Assembly: GCA_963791945.1 (NCBI GenBank)
Contig: CAWBUD010000002.1
Coordinates: 1,674,001 to 1,738,000, forward strand
Reading direction: 5' to 3'
DNA from: PALSA-1003 sp963791945
GTDB lineage: Bacteria; Pseudomonadota; Gammaproteobacteria; Burkholderiales; Casimicrobiaceae
Length of the DNA: 64,000 bases
How positions within the stretch are numbered: position 1 is the stretch's first letter; each line of letters begins with the position of its first letter. Made by a program: the position numbers and the translations under genes. The notes under the pieces are model-generated. The model had not been told where the DNA came from and did not search any database. It was given only the letters and a program-made list of their open reading frames with translations. Below are positions 17,420 to 24,970 of this stretch, piece by piece.

Positions 17420-18364
17420 ATGGGCACCACTGATCGCTACCCGCGCGACATGATCGGCTACGGCGCGCGGCCGCCGCATGCGCGGTGGCCGGGCGGCGCC
17501 CGGCTCGCGCTGCAGATCGTGCTCAATTACGAGGAAGGCGCGGAATCTTCCGTCCTGCACAGGGACGCCGCGTCGGAGACGTTCCTGTCGGACATCGTCG
17601 GCGCCGGAGCTTTCCCCGCGCGCCACATGAGCATGGAATCGCTCTACGAGTACGGCTCCCGCGCCGGTCTGTGGCGGCTTCTGCGGTGCTTCCGCGAGCG
17701 GCGCATTCCGGTGACCATCTTCGCGACCGCGATGGCGCTCGAGCGGCATCCCGCGGCGGTCGAGGCGATGCTCAAGGACGAACACGAGATCGCGAGCCAC
17801 GGCTGGCGGTGGGTCAGCTATCAGGAGACCGATGCCGACACCGAGCGCGAGCACATCGCGCGTGCCGTCGATTCGCTGCGACGCCTCACCGGCACGGCAC
17901 CGGAGGGCTGGTACACCGGGCGCGACAGCCCGAACACGCGGCGGCTCGTCGTGGAGCACGGCGGCTTCGTCTACGACGCCGACTCCTACGCGGACGACCT
18001 TCCCTACTGGGTCGACGTCGAGACCCGCGGCGGCACGAAGACGCATCTCGTCGTTCCCTACGCGCTGGACACCAACGACATGCGGTTCGTCACCGCGCAG
18101 GGCTTCAACAGCGGTGGGCAGTTCTACGCCTACCTGCGCGACGCGTTCAACGTGCTCTATGCGGAGGGCGACCCTGCGGGCCTCGATGCGCCGAAGATGC
18201 TCTCGATCGGCCTGCATTGCCGTATCGCCGGCCGGCCCGGACGGCTGGCCGCGCTGGCCCGCTTTCTCGATCACGTGCGCAAGCACGAAGCCGTGTGGAT
18301 CGCGCGTCGCATCGACATCGCCCGGCACTGGATCGCGACGCACCCGCATCCGGGCAAGGCATGA
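17420..18364 (+). CDS. puuE: Allantoinase PuuE (polysaccharide-deacetylase fold)
   Basis: 314 residues from the ATG giving MGTTDRYPRDMIGYG. PuuE is the metal-independent allantoinase related to polysaccharide deacetylases and typical of Pseudomonas-like purine loci; it converts allantoin to allantoate. Characteristic blocks are IVLNYEEGAESSVLHRD, ASHGWRWVSYQE and WYTGRDSPNTRRLV. Its TGA overlaps the uraD ATG (ATGA), so the two are translationally coupled. Downstream processing of allantoate is encoded about 41 kb away by an AllC-type enzyme. Confidence 0.94.
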   Translation: MGTTDRYPRDMIGYGARPPHARWPGGARLALQIVLNYEEGAESSVLHRDAASETFLSDIVGAGAFPARHMSMESLYEYGSRAGLWRLLRCFRERRIPVTIFATAMALERHPAAVEAMLKDEHEIASHGWRWVSYQETDADTEREHIARAVDSLRRLTGTAPEGWYTGRDSPNTRRLVVEHGGFVYDADSYADDLPYWVDVETRGGTKTHLVVPYALDTNDMRFVTAQGFNSGGQFYAYLRDAFNVLYAEGDPAGLDAPKMLSIGLHCRIAGRPGRLAALARFLDHVRKHEAVWIARRIDIARHWIATHPHPGKA

Positions 18365-18867
18365 CACTCGCGGACCTCAATGGTCGCGATCACCGCGGCT
18401 TCGTGCTCGCGCTCGAAGGGATCTTCGAGCATTCGCCGTGGATCGCGGAAGTGGCGTGGAAGAGACATCCGTTCGAAACGCTCGAAACCCTTTACCGCGC
18501 GCTCGTCGATGCGATGCGGACCTCGGGGCCGCAGGCGCAGATCGAGCTCATCCGCGCACACCCGGAGCTTGCGGGCAGGCTCGCTGCCAGCGGGGGGCTC
18601 AGCGAGGACTCGCGCGCCGAGCAGACGGGCGCAGGCCTCGATCGGTGCTCGGCGGAAGAGCTCGCGCGGCTCGACGAGCTCAATCGCGCCTATCGCGCCC
18701 GGTTCGGGTTTCCGTTCGTTCTCGCGGTGAAAGGCCTCGACCGCGCAGCGATCCTCGGCCGTTTCGCAGAAAGGCTGCAGCGCGACCGCGCGACCGAGTT
18801 CGAGGAAGCGCTGGAGCAGATCGAGCGCATCGCGTGGTTCCGCCTCAGGGCGGCGGTCGGAGCGTGA
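18361..18867 (+). CDS. uraD: OHCU decarboxylase
   Basis: 168 residues, 2-oxo-4-hydroxy-4-carboxy-5-ureidoimidazoline decarboxylase. The family block IRAHPELAGRLA at about residues 62-73 and RFGFPFVLAVKGLDR at about 115-129 are intact. It makes S-allantoin from the product of UraH. The ATG overlaps the puuE stop. With puuD, uraH and puuE, it completes the route from urate to allantoate within 4 kb. Confidence 0.94.
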   Translation: MTLADLNGRDHRGFVLALEGIFEHSPWIAEVAWKRHPFETLETLYRALVDAMRTSGPQAQIELIRAHPELAGRLAASGGLSEDSRAEQTGAGLDRCSAEELARLDELNRAYRARFGFPFVLAVKGLDRAAILGRFAERLQRDRATEFEEALEQIERIAWFRLRAAVGA

Positions 18868-18876
18868 CCCAAGGCG

Positions 18877-20223
18877 ATGGCCAACAACGCGAAACAGCTT
18901 CATCCCGTCGACGAGATCCTGCCTCTGGGCCGAGTGGCCGTGGCCGGCTTTCAGCATGTGCTCGTGATGTATGCCGGCGTTATCGCCGTGCCGCTCATCG
19001 TCGGCGGAGCGCTGAAGCTCCCGAAGGAGCAGATCGCATTCCTGGTCAACGCCGATGTCCTCGCCTGCGGCATCGTGACGCTGATTCAGAGCGCCGGTCT
19101 CTGGCGCTTCGGCATCCGCCTGCCCGTCGTCATGGGCGCGAGCTTCGCCGCCGTCGGCCCCATGGTGGCGATGGCGGCGAGCGGCGTCACCCTCACGGGT
19201 CTCTTCGGCGCGGTGATCGCCGCGGGCGTCTTCACCGTCGTGCTTGCGCCGTTCGCCGCTCGCCTCGTGCGCTTCTTCCCGCCGCTGGTGACCGGGACCG
19301 TCGTCGCAGTGATCGGCATCACGCTGTTGCGCACCGGCATTGACTGGGCAGGCGGCGGCATCGGCGCCAAGGATTTCGGCGATCCGGCGAACCTGGCGGT
19401 CGTGGCGCTGGTGCTGACGACCATCCTGGTGATCGGGAAGCTCTTCGACGGCTTCGTCGCGAATATCGCCGTGCTGATCGGGCTCGGCGTCGGCTTCGCC
19501 GCCGCGCTGGGGCTCGGCATGGTCGAGTTCGCAGGCGTGCGGGACGCGAGCTGGATCGCGGTGGTCTATCCCTTTCGCTTCGGTGCGCCGAGCTTCGAGC
19601 CCGGCGCGATCGTGTCGCTGTGCGTGGTGATGATCGTGGTGATGGTGGAGTCGACCGGGATGTTCCTCGCGCTGGGCGAAATCTGCGGCAAGGTGATCGG
19701 ACGCGCCGAGATCGCGCGCGGCCTCGCAGCCGACGGCCTCGGCGCGATTATCGGAGGCGCGCTCAATGCGTTTCCATACACGTCCGTTTCGCAGAACGTG
19801 GGCCTGGTCGCCATCACCGGAATGCGGAGCCGCTGGGTGGTCGTGGTCGCGGGCATGATCCTCGTCGTCCTCGGGGTGCTGCCCAAGCTCGGGGCGCTCG
19901 TCGCATCGACCCCGCAGCCGGTCCTCGGAGGCGCCGGGCTGGTCATGTTCGGCATGGTGGCGGCGACCGGCATCCGCATCCTCGCTCGGGTGGACTTCGC
20001 GTCGCGGCACAATCTCATCGTCATCGCGCTCAGCATCGCAATCGGCATGATCCCGATGGTTGCGCCGACGTTCTTCGCTCAGGCACCCAGGTGGGCGGGC
20101 CCTCTGGCCAACAGCGGGATCACCCTTGCCGCCGTCAGCGCAGTATTGCTCAATGCATTGTTCAACGGCGCGAGTCGCCGACCAGGAAGCGGCGTCAACC
20201 GGGGCGAGACGATCGATTCGTAG
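18877..20223 (+). CDS. NCS2 family uric acid/xanthine permease
   Basis: 448 residues, about 12-14 membrane segments. The nucleobase-cation symporter-2 signature QNVGLVAITGMRS follows NAFPYTSVS near residues 300-320. The start is 9 bp after uraD, so it is the third gene of the rightward purine transcript. Its position indicates urate or xanthine import by proton symport across the inner membrane. Uracil specificity is less likely given the context. Confidence 0.92.
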   Translation: MANNAKQLHPVDEILPLGRVAVAGFQHVLVMYAGVIAVPLIVGGALKLPKEQIAFLVNADVLACGIVTLIQSAGLWRFGIRLPVVMGASFAAVGPMVAMAASGVTLTGLFGAVIAAGVFTVVLAPFAARLVRFFPPLVTGTVVAVIGITLLRTGIDWAGGGIGAKDFGDPANLAVVALVLTTILVIGKLFDGFVANIAVLIGLGVGFAAALGLGMVEFAGVRDASWIAVVYPFRFGAPSFEPGAIVSLCVVMIVVMVESTGMFLALGEICGKVIGRAEIARGLAADGLGAIIGGALNAFPYTSVSQNVGLVAITGMRSRWVVVVAGMILVVLGVLPKLGALVASTPQPVLGGAGLVMFGMVAATGIRILARVDFASRHNLIVIALSIAIGMIPMVAPTFFAQAPRWAGPLANSGITLAAVSAVLLNALFNGASRRPGSGVNRGETIDS

Positions 20224-20229
20224 CTGCGC

Positions 20230-22791
20230 TCAGGCGTGCCGCAGGCGCAGCGCGTTCGTGACCACCGACACCGAGCTGAACGACATTGCGGCCGCCGCGA
20301 TGAGCGGCGACAGCAGAATACCCAGGAATGGATAGAGCACGCCTGCAGCGACGGGCACGCCCAGGGTGTTGTAGACCAACGCAAATAGCAGGTTCTGGTA
20401 CATGTTTCGCACCGTAGCTTCCGAAAGCTGCCGCGCACGAGCGATGCCACGCAGGTCGCCCTTCACGAGCGTGACCTGCGCGCTCTGCATCGCCACATCG
20501 GTTCCGGTGCCCATCGCGATGCCGACGTCGGCGCGCGCGAGCGCCGGTGCGTCGTTGATTCCATCGCCCGCCATCGCCACCCGCCGGCCCTCGCCTTGCA
20601 GCCTAGCGACGAGATTCGCCTTGTCGTCCGGACGCACTTCGCCGTGGACTTCGTCGATGCCGAGGCGACTTGCCACGGCCTTCGCCGTCGCCAGATGGTC
20701 GCCCGTGGCCATAACGATGCGAATGCCCGCTCGATGCAGAGCGTCGATCGCACCGCGGGTCGATTCTTTGATCGGATCGTGCACGGCGAGCAGGCCGGCG
20801 AGCGCGCCGTCGATGCCGAGATAGACGACGCTGACGCCCTCGATGCGCAGGCGCTCGGCCTCCGAAGCGAGCGGCGCAGCGTCGATTCCGGCGTCGCGCA
20901 GCAGCGCCGTACTTCCCAGCACGACCGGACGACCGTCGACTTTCCCCCGCACGCCGAGGCCGGTCGCGGACTCGAACGCTTCGGTCTTCGACAGTTGCAG
21001 GCCGCGGCCTCGCGCGGCTTCGACGATCGCGGAAGCGAGCGGATGCTCGCTCCCCTGCTCGATGCTTGCGGCAATGCGCAGCACCTCCTGCTCGGTGAAA
21101 GGGGCGACGCTGATCGCGCGGTCGAATACGGGCCGGCCAAGCGTCAGCGTGCCTGTCTTGTCGACGATGAGCGTATCGATCTTGCGCAGGGTTTCGAGCG
21201 CTTCGGCGTCACGGAACAGCACGCCGCTGGTCGCCGCGCGCCCGCTCGCCACCATGACCGACATCGGTGTGGCGAGACCCAGCGCGCACGGGCAGGCGAT
21301 GATGAGCACGGCGACCGCGTTGAGCACGGCGTAGACGCCGCGCGGCTCGGGACCGAAGAACCACCATGCGATGGCCGTCAGCACGGCAACCCCAATCACC
21401 GCGAGCACGAACCAGCGGGCCACCACGTCAGCCAGGCGCTGCATCGGCGCGCGGCTCCTTTGCGCCTGCGCCACCATCTGCACGATTTGCGCCAGCACGG
21501 TCTGCGAGCCGATCTTCTCGGCGCGCATGACGAGGCTGCCTGTGCCGTTGATCGTCGCTCCGATCACGCGCGCACCCGCAACCTTCTCGACCGGTATGGG
21601 CTCGCCGGTGAGCATTGATTCATCCACAGTCGATCGCCCCTCGGTAACGACGCCGTCGACAGGGATCTTTTCGCCGGGACGCACGCGTAGCGTATCGCCG
21701 ATGTGCACGTCGGTGAGCGGTATGTCCTCCTCGGTGCCGTCGGCAGCGATCCGGCGCGCGGTCTTGGCCTGAAGTCCCAGTAGCGCCCGAATGGCTGCGG
21801 ATGTTCTTGAGCGAGCGCGCAGCTCGAGTACCTGCCCGAGCAACGTCAGAGAGACAATGACGGCGGCCGCTTCGAAGTATACGGAGACGCGGCCTCCTTC
21901 CTGGAACTGGGCAGGGAACAGCCATGGCGCCGCGGTGCCGAGCACGCTGTAGAAATAAGCGGCGGCGATGCCGATCCCGATCAAGGTCCACATGTTGGGA
22001 CTGCGGTTGCGGATCGACTCGACACATCGAACAAAGAAGGGCCAGCCGGCCCACAGCACGACCGGTGTGGCGACGGCGAGCTCGATCCAAGACATTGCGC
22101 TGCCCGCGAAGGGCAGCAACCGGTGCCCGCCCATCGCCAGGATGACTGCGATCGCGGAGAGCGGCAACGTCCACCAGAAGCGTCGGGTGAAATCCTCGAG
22201 CTCGGGGTTCCTTTCTTCCTCGAGCGCTGGCATCTCAGGCTCGAGTGCCATTCCGCAGAGCGGACAATTGCCGGGGCCGACCTGGCGGATCTGCGGGTGC
22301 ATGGGGCAGGTGTACATCGTGCCCGTTCCCGGCTCGGGCGCAGCACTCGGATCGGCCGGACGCTCGCGGCGCCCCTTGCCGATCTCGCCGATGCTCACGC
22401 GCGCAGTCTGAACGCCTGCACGCCCGTGGCCACCATCGCGCTGCGCTTGCATGCCGGGACGTCCCTTGCCGATCTGGCCGATGCTCACGCGTGCGATCTG
22501 ATCCGGAGCGCCTGCGGCGCGCGCGTTCGACGAAGACGCTGCGGGCTTGTTTAGATACTGCTCGGGCGCCGCGATGAACCGCCCGCGGCAACCCCCGCAA
22601 CAGAAGAGATATTCTCGGCCTTCGTGCAAGTACCGGTGCGGCGAATCGGCCCGAACGCGCATGCCGCAGACCGGATCCACCGCTCGGTTATCTTCGGCGG
22701 AACCCGGCTCCTCCATGTGATCGTGCAAGTGTTCGTTCATTGGCTGTATCGATTCGAGTTCAGGATCGATCCTATCGTTCCGCGATCCCAC
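20230..22791 (-). CDS. copA: Copper-exporting P-type ATPase with YHS and CPMHP N-terminal domains
   Basis: 853 residues from a GTG; an ATG 17 codons later is an alternative start, and neither has a strong ribosome site. The N-terminus lacks the usual CxxC HMA domain. It has a YHS domain (DPVCGM 39-44, FCCGGC 63-68) and a heavy-metal-binding domain (YTCPMHP 160-166, CPLCGM 176-181), joined by a linker with the repeated motif ARVSIGxIGKGR. The core has the CPC transport motif (IIACPCALGLATP), the phosphorylation motif DKTGTL and GDGINDAPAL. It pumps Cu(I) or Ag(I) from cytoplasm to periplasm. It is downstream of the DUF411 gene and convergent with the NCS2 permease. Confidence 0.93.
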   Translation of the reverse strand: MGSRNDRIDPELESIQPMNEHLHDHMEEPGSAEDNRAVDPVCGMRVRADSPHRYLHEGREYLFCCGGCRGRFIAAPEQYLNKPAASSSNARAAGAPDQIARVSIGQIGKGRPGMQAQRDGGHGRAGVQTARVSIGEIGKGRRERPADPSAAPEPGTGTMYTCPMHPQIRQVGPGNCPLCGMALEPEMPALEEERNPELEDFTRRFWWTLPLSAIAVILAMGGHRLLPFAGSAMSWIELAVATPVVLWAGWPFFVRCVESIRNRSPNMWTLIGIGIAAAYFYSVLGTAAPWLFPAQFQEGGRVSVYFEAAAVIVSLTLLGQVLELRARSRTSAAIRALLGLQAKTARRIAADGTEEDIPLTDVHIGDTLRVRPGEKIPVDGVVTEGRSTVDESMLTGEPIPVEKVAGARVIGATINGTGSLVMRAEKIGSQTVLAQIVQMVAQAQRSRAPMQRLADVVARWFVLAVIGVAVLTAIAWWFFGPEPRGVYAVLNAVAVLIIACPCALGLATPMSVMVASGRAATSGVLFRDAEALETLRKIDTLIVDKTGTLTLGRPVFDRAISVAPFTEQEVLRIAASIEQGSEHPLASAIVEAARGRGLQLSKTEAFESATGLGVRGKVDGRPVVLGSTALLRDAGIDAAPLASEAERLRIEGVSVVYLGIDGALAGLLAVHDPIKESTRGAIDALHRAGIRIVMATGDHLATAKAVASRLGIDEVHGEVRPDDKANLVARLQGEGRRVAMAGDGINDAPALARADVGIAMGTGTDVAMQSAQVTLVKGDLRGIARARQLSEATVRNMYQNLLFALVYNTLGVPVAAGVLYPFLGILLSPLIAAAAMSFSSVSVVTNALRLRHA

Positions 22792-22815
22792 GTTGACCCA
22801 TCCATCAGGGAGCGC

Positions 22816-22855
22816 GATCGGATCTTGCTGTGGATCGGATCTTGCTGTGGATCGG
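22816..22855. repeat. 17-bp tandem repeat upstream of copA
   Basis: Two perfect copies of GATCGGATCTTGCTGTG followed by a partial third (GATCGG). They sit between the DUF411 stop and the copA start. A 12-bp perfect palindrome, AGGATCGATCCT, lies nearby at about 22762-22773, inside the 5' end of copA as called. Confidence 0.85.
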
Positions 22856-22888
22856 CGCTCCTCTATGCACAGTCTTTAGTCCCGTCCG

Positions 22889-23335
22889 CTATGTTGCTGC
22901 ATACGATCGATACACGCGACTCGTCCCATCGGTCCGGAACAGAAGCACTTCGTAACCGGGACCATGCGTTCCGTCCATTCCCGGCGAAATAGCGGGCATG
23001 CCCGGGACAGCGAGACCGCGTGCCTTCGGACGCTCGGCGAGCATCCTGCGGATATCCGCTGCCGGGACGTGACCTTCCACGACATAGCCGTCGACCAGCG
23101 CAGTATGGCAGGAAGCAAACGCCGCGGGTACACCGCTCCGGACTCGGAAAGCGTCGATATCGCCTATCTCGTGGACATTGACCGCGAATCCGCCGCTGCG
23201 CAGGTGCTGAGACCATTGGCCGCAACAACCGCAGGTCGGACTCTTGTACACCTCGACGACCGTGGTTTCTGCCATGGCTTTGCCTGCGACGAGCGCGACG
23301 GCTACGGCGATTTCCAGAAAGGTTCGGCGTTCCAT
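22889..23335 (-). CDS. DUF411 metal-binding periplasmic protein
   Basis: 148 residues from the ATG preceded by AAGGAG. Residues 1-22 are a signal peptide (MERRTFLEIAVAVALVAGKA). The DUF411 core has VYKSPTCGCCGQWSQ, with CGCC at 35-38, and ASCHTALVDGYVVEGHVP, with Cys76. These proteins are common in copper-resistance loci and are thought to bind metal through the conserved cysteines; the exact role is unproven. It precedes copA and follows the repeat-rich Spy-like gene on the same strand. A second, truncated copy is at 29504-29660. Confidence 0.88.
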   Translation of the reverse strand: MERRTFLEIAVAVALVAGKAMAETTVVEVYKSPTCGCCGQWSQHLRSGGFAVNVHEIGDIDAFRVRSGVPAAFASCHTALVDGYVVEGHVPAADIRRMLAERPKARGLAVPGMPAISPGMDGTHGPGYEVLLFRTDGTSRVYRSYAAT

Positions 23336-23516
23336 GGATGCTCCTTCGTCGATGGTTGGTCCAGGTCGTGACAACACTCCGCATCAGGCTGACCGCCCCC
23401 GGCGAGACAGAGCCCAGGTGTTACCGCGTCATCGCTGCGGACGAGCTTAGCGGATCGACGCGAGCGGCGCCGGGTCACCGCTCGAGCAGAATGCCTCCGC
23501 GTCGCTTCTCAAGGAC

Positions 23517-24134
23517 TCAGTTGGTGTTAGCGCTCCCGCCACGCTGCAACTGGTCCCGTTGCGACTTCGTGAGCACGGCGTCCATCTGTTTCTGAGCATC
23601 CGCTCCGGTGGTCCACATCTGCTGTCGGAGCTCCTCGATCCGCTTGTACGCCTTGCCGATGGCTGCATCGTCGGCTTTGCCCGAGGCGAGCAGCTCGCGA
23701 AGCTTGAATTGCTGCTCCTGCATCTTGCCCATGAGTTCCCAATGCTTGGTAGATAGACCTTCCTGGATCTTGGCGATCTTCTCACGCTGATCGTCGGTGA
23801 GGTTGAGCGCTCCGGCGACGTTGCCTCTGTAGCCATACATCATTCCGGGTCCCATGCCGTAGCCGCCGTAGCCGCCCATCATTCCGGGCCCCATGCCGTA
23901 GCCGCCGTAGCCGCCCATCATTCCGGGTCCCATGCCATAGCCGCCGTAGCCGCCCATCATTCCGGGTCCCATGCCGTAGCCGCCGTAGCCGCCCATCATT
24001 CCGGGTCCCGCGCCGTAGCCACCGTAGCCGCCCATCATTCCGGGTCCGTAGCCGCCCGTCTGGGCGAACGTGAATGGCGCGGCCACAGCGATTACGACTG
24101 CCGCGAGCGCCGCGGTCATAGTCAGTTTAGTCAT
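23517..24134 (-). CDS. Spy/CpxP-like periplasmic protein with Met-Gly-Tyr repeats
   Basis: 205 residues from the ATG with ribosome site AAGGAG. The signal peptide is MTKLTMTAALAAVVIAVAAP then FTFAQ. The mature N-terminal half consists of five 13-residue repeats of the type GGYGGYGMGPGMM, each with several Met residues. The C-terminal half is the helical LTxxQ domain of Spy/CpxP chaperones (LNLTDDQREKIAKIQEGL). Spy-like proteins protect periplasmic proteins, and Met-rich runs bind Cu(I) or Ag(I). I infer a periplasmic copper buffer combined with a chaperone. Its gene is part of the leftward run from the Cys-containing protein to copA. Confidence 0.88.
   Translation of the reverse strand: MTKLTMTAALAAVVIAVAAPFTFAQTGGYGPGMMGGYGGYGAGPGMMGGYGGYGMGPGMMGGYGGYGMGPGMMGGYGGYGMGPGMMGGYGGYGMGPGMMYGYRGNVAGALNLTDDQREKIAKIQEGLSTKHWELMGKMQEQQFKLRELLASGKADDAAIGKAYKRIEELRQQMWTTGADAQKQMDAVLTKSQRDQLQRGGSANTN
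23838..24032 (-). repeat. Five 39-bp in-frame tandem repeats
   Basis: Five near-identical 39-bp units (starts 23838, 23877, 23916, 23955, 23994) lie inside the Spy-like gene, differing by single bases. They encode the Met/Gly/Tyr-rich segment. The near-identity indicates recent expansion, and copy number probably varies between strains. Confidence 0.95.
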
Positions 24135-24314
24135 GCGCTTCTCCTTGGTGATCGAGTCGGCAACAGCCGTTCTAGGTGAGTTGATCATCTGCATCTCCTT
24201 TGGGATATCTACCGAGAGAGGGCTGGGCGACAGGCGCCGCCATCGGCACGCGACCGCGTCGAGCCGGACGCACGCGTGCAGGGCCGGCGCCACCGCCCTG
24301 CGAAGCGGCGCAGC

Positions 24315-24707
24315 TTAGAGCCTCAAGTGCGTGAAGCGGAGGAAAGGCGGTACATCCGCAGGCGGATGCGCGGCCTGTATCAGCCGGAGAGTAACCGCAG
24401 GTGCAGCGACAGCGTGGACGCCGTTAACCGCGACGATCGGCGGTTGCTCGCCCGGTTGGTCGCCGACAGCGGGAAGTTTGGTGACAACCGGGACGTCGGT
24501 CTTGCAGAACTGCTGGCAGCCGATCGGCGCGCCGTCGTCGGAAGGGTTATCTCCTGGAAGGACGGCGACCGCATGAGTCGGTGCCAGGTCCGGTTCGTCC
24601 CAGCCACACGCGTGCGCCATCCCGACCGCCAGCGCAAAGAGCCACACCCCAAGCGTGGCGCCGGTAATGATCTTGCGCTGCTGACCGAATCGCCCAAGCA
24701 CCTTCAT
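24315..24707 (-). CDS. Small exported Cys-containing protein of the copper locus
   Basis: 130 residues with an N-terminal signal or anchor (about residues 12-33, ending AHACGWDE). Cysteines occur in HACGW and GCQQFCK, spaced to bind metal or form disulfides. The C-terminus PPFLRFTHLRL resembles the ending of small periplasmic proteins encoded with RND metal pumps. I do not recognise a named family. It is the first gene of the leftward copper run (this gene, Spy-like, DUF411, copA), so its promoter lies in the gap to the right. A CzcI/CopI-like accessory role is inference from context. Confidence 0.65.
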   Translation of the reverse strand: MKVLGRFGQQRKIITGATLGVWLFALAVGMAHACGWDEPDLAPTHAVAVLPGDNPSDDGAPIGCQQFCKTDVPVVTKLPAVGDQPGEQPPIVAVNGVHAVAAPAVTLRLIQAAHPPADVPPFLRFTHLRL

Positions 24708-24970
24708 GAGACCCTGTGACCCAAGACAAGTCGAGTCTAAGACTTGGCTTGACGCTCAACTTGACCGAGATCAAGCCCCGCCGCCTTATTGAACGCCGCC
24801 GCGTCGGACACGTGCAAACTCTCCAGAAAATTCGAACGAAACCTCGGCGGCTCGACTCTCCGCCTGGCGGCGGATGTCATCTCGCGGGAAAGCTCGCGAC
24901 GATATTCACGTGCATCGCGATGCGGACGCCGGGAACGACGGCCGTCCATCGGGGCGGAATGTAGGCGCAG
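24708..24970. other. Promoter-bearing gap between the copper run and the sensor kinase
   Basis: About 260 bp. It should hold the promoter of the leftward copper genes. Several TCAAG/CTTGA half-sites lie around 24740-24775, but no textbook CueR or CopR site is recognised. A 70-codon minus-strand frame (24737-24949) with mixed codon use could encode a small basic protein. I could not support it as a gene. Confidence 0.35.

Noticed and set aside
17303..18367. 459-codon minus-strand frame opposite puuE joined to uraH
   Set aside because: Only its last 117 codons (uraH) are real; the rest is antisense to puuE, which has clear family motifs.
22740..22791. ATG at 22740 as copA start
   Set aside because: Kept as an alternative; neither start has a good ribosome site and both keep all domains, so the longer frame was listed.
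23838..24032. CRISPR-like array in the 39-bp repeats
   Set aside because: Repeats are directly adjacent with no spacers and encode an in-frame protein segment.
24737..24949. 70-codon minus-strand frame between sensor kinase and copper run
   Set aside because: Mixed codon use, no ribosome site of note and no family resemblance; kept only as a remark in the gap entry.
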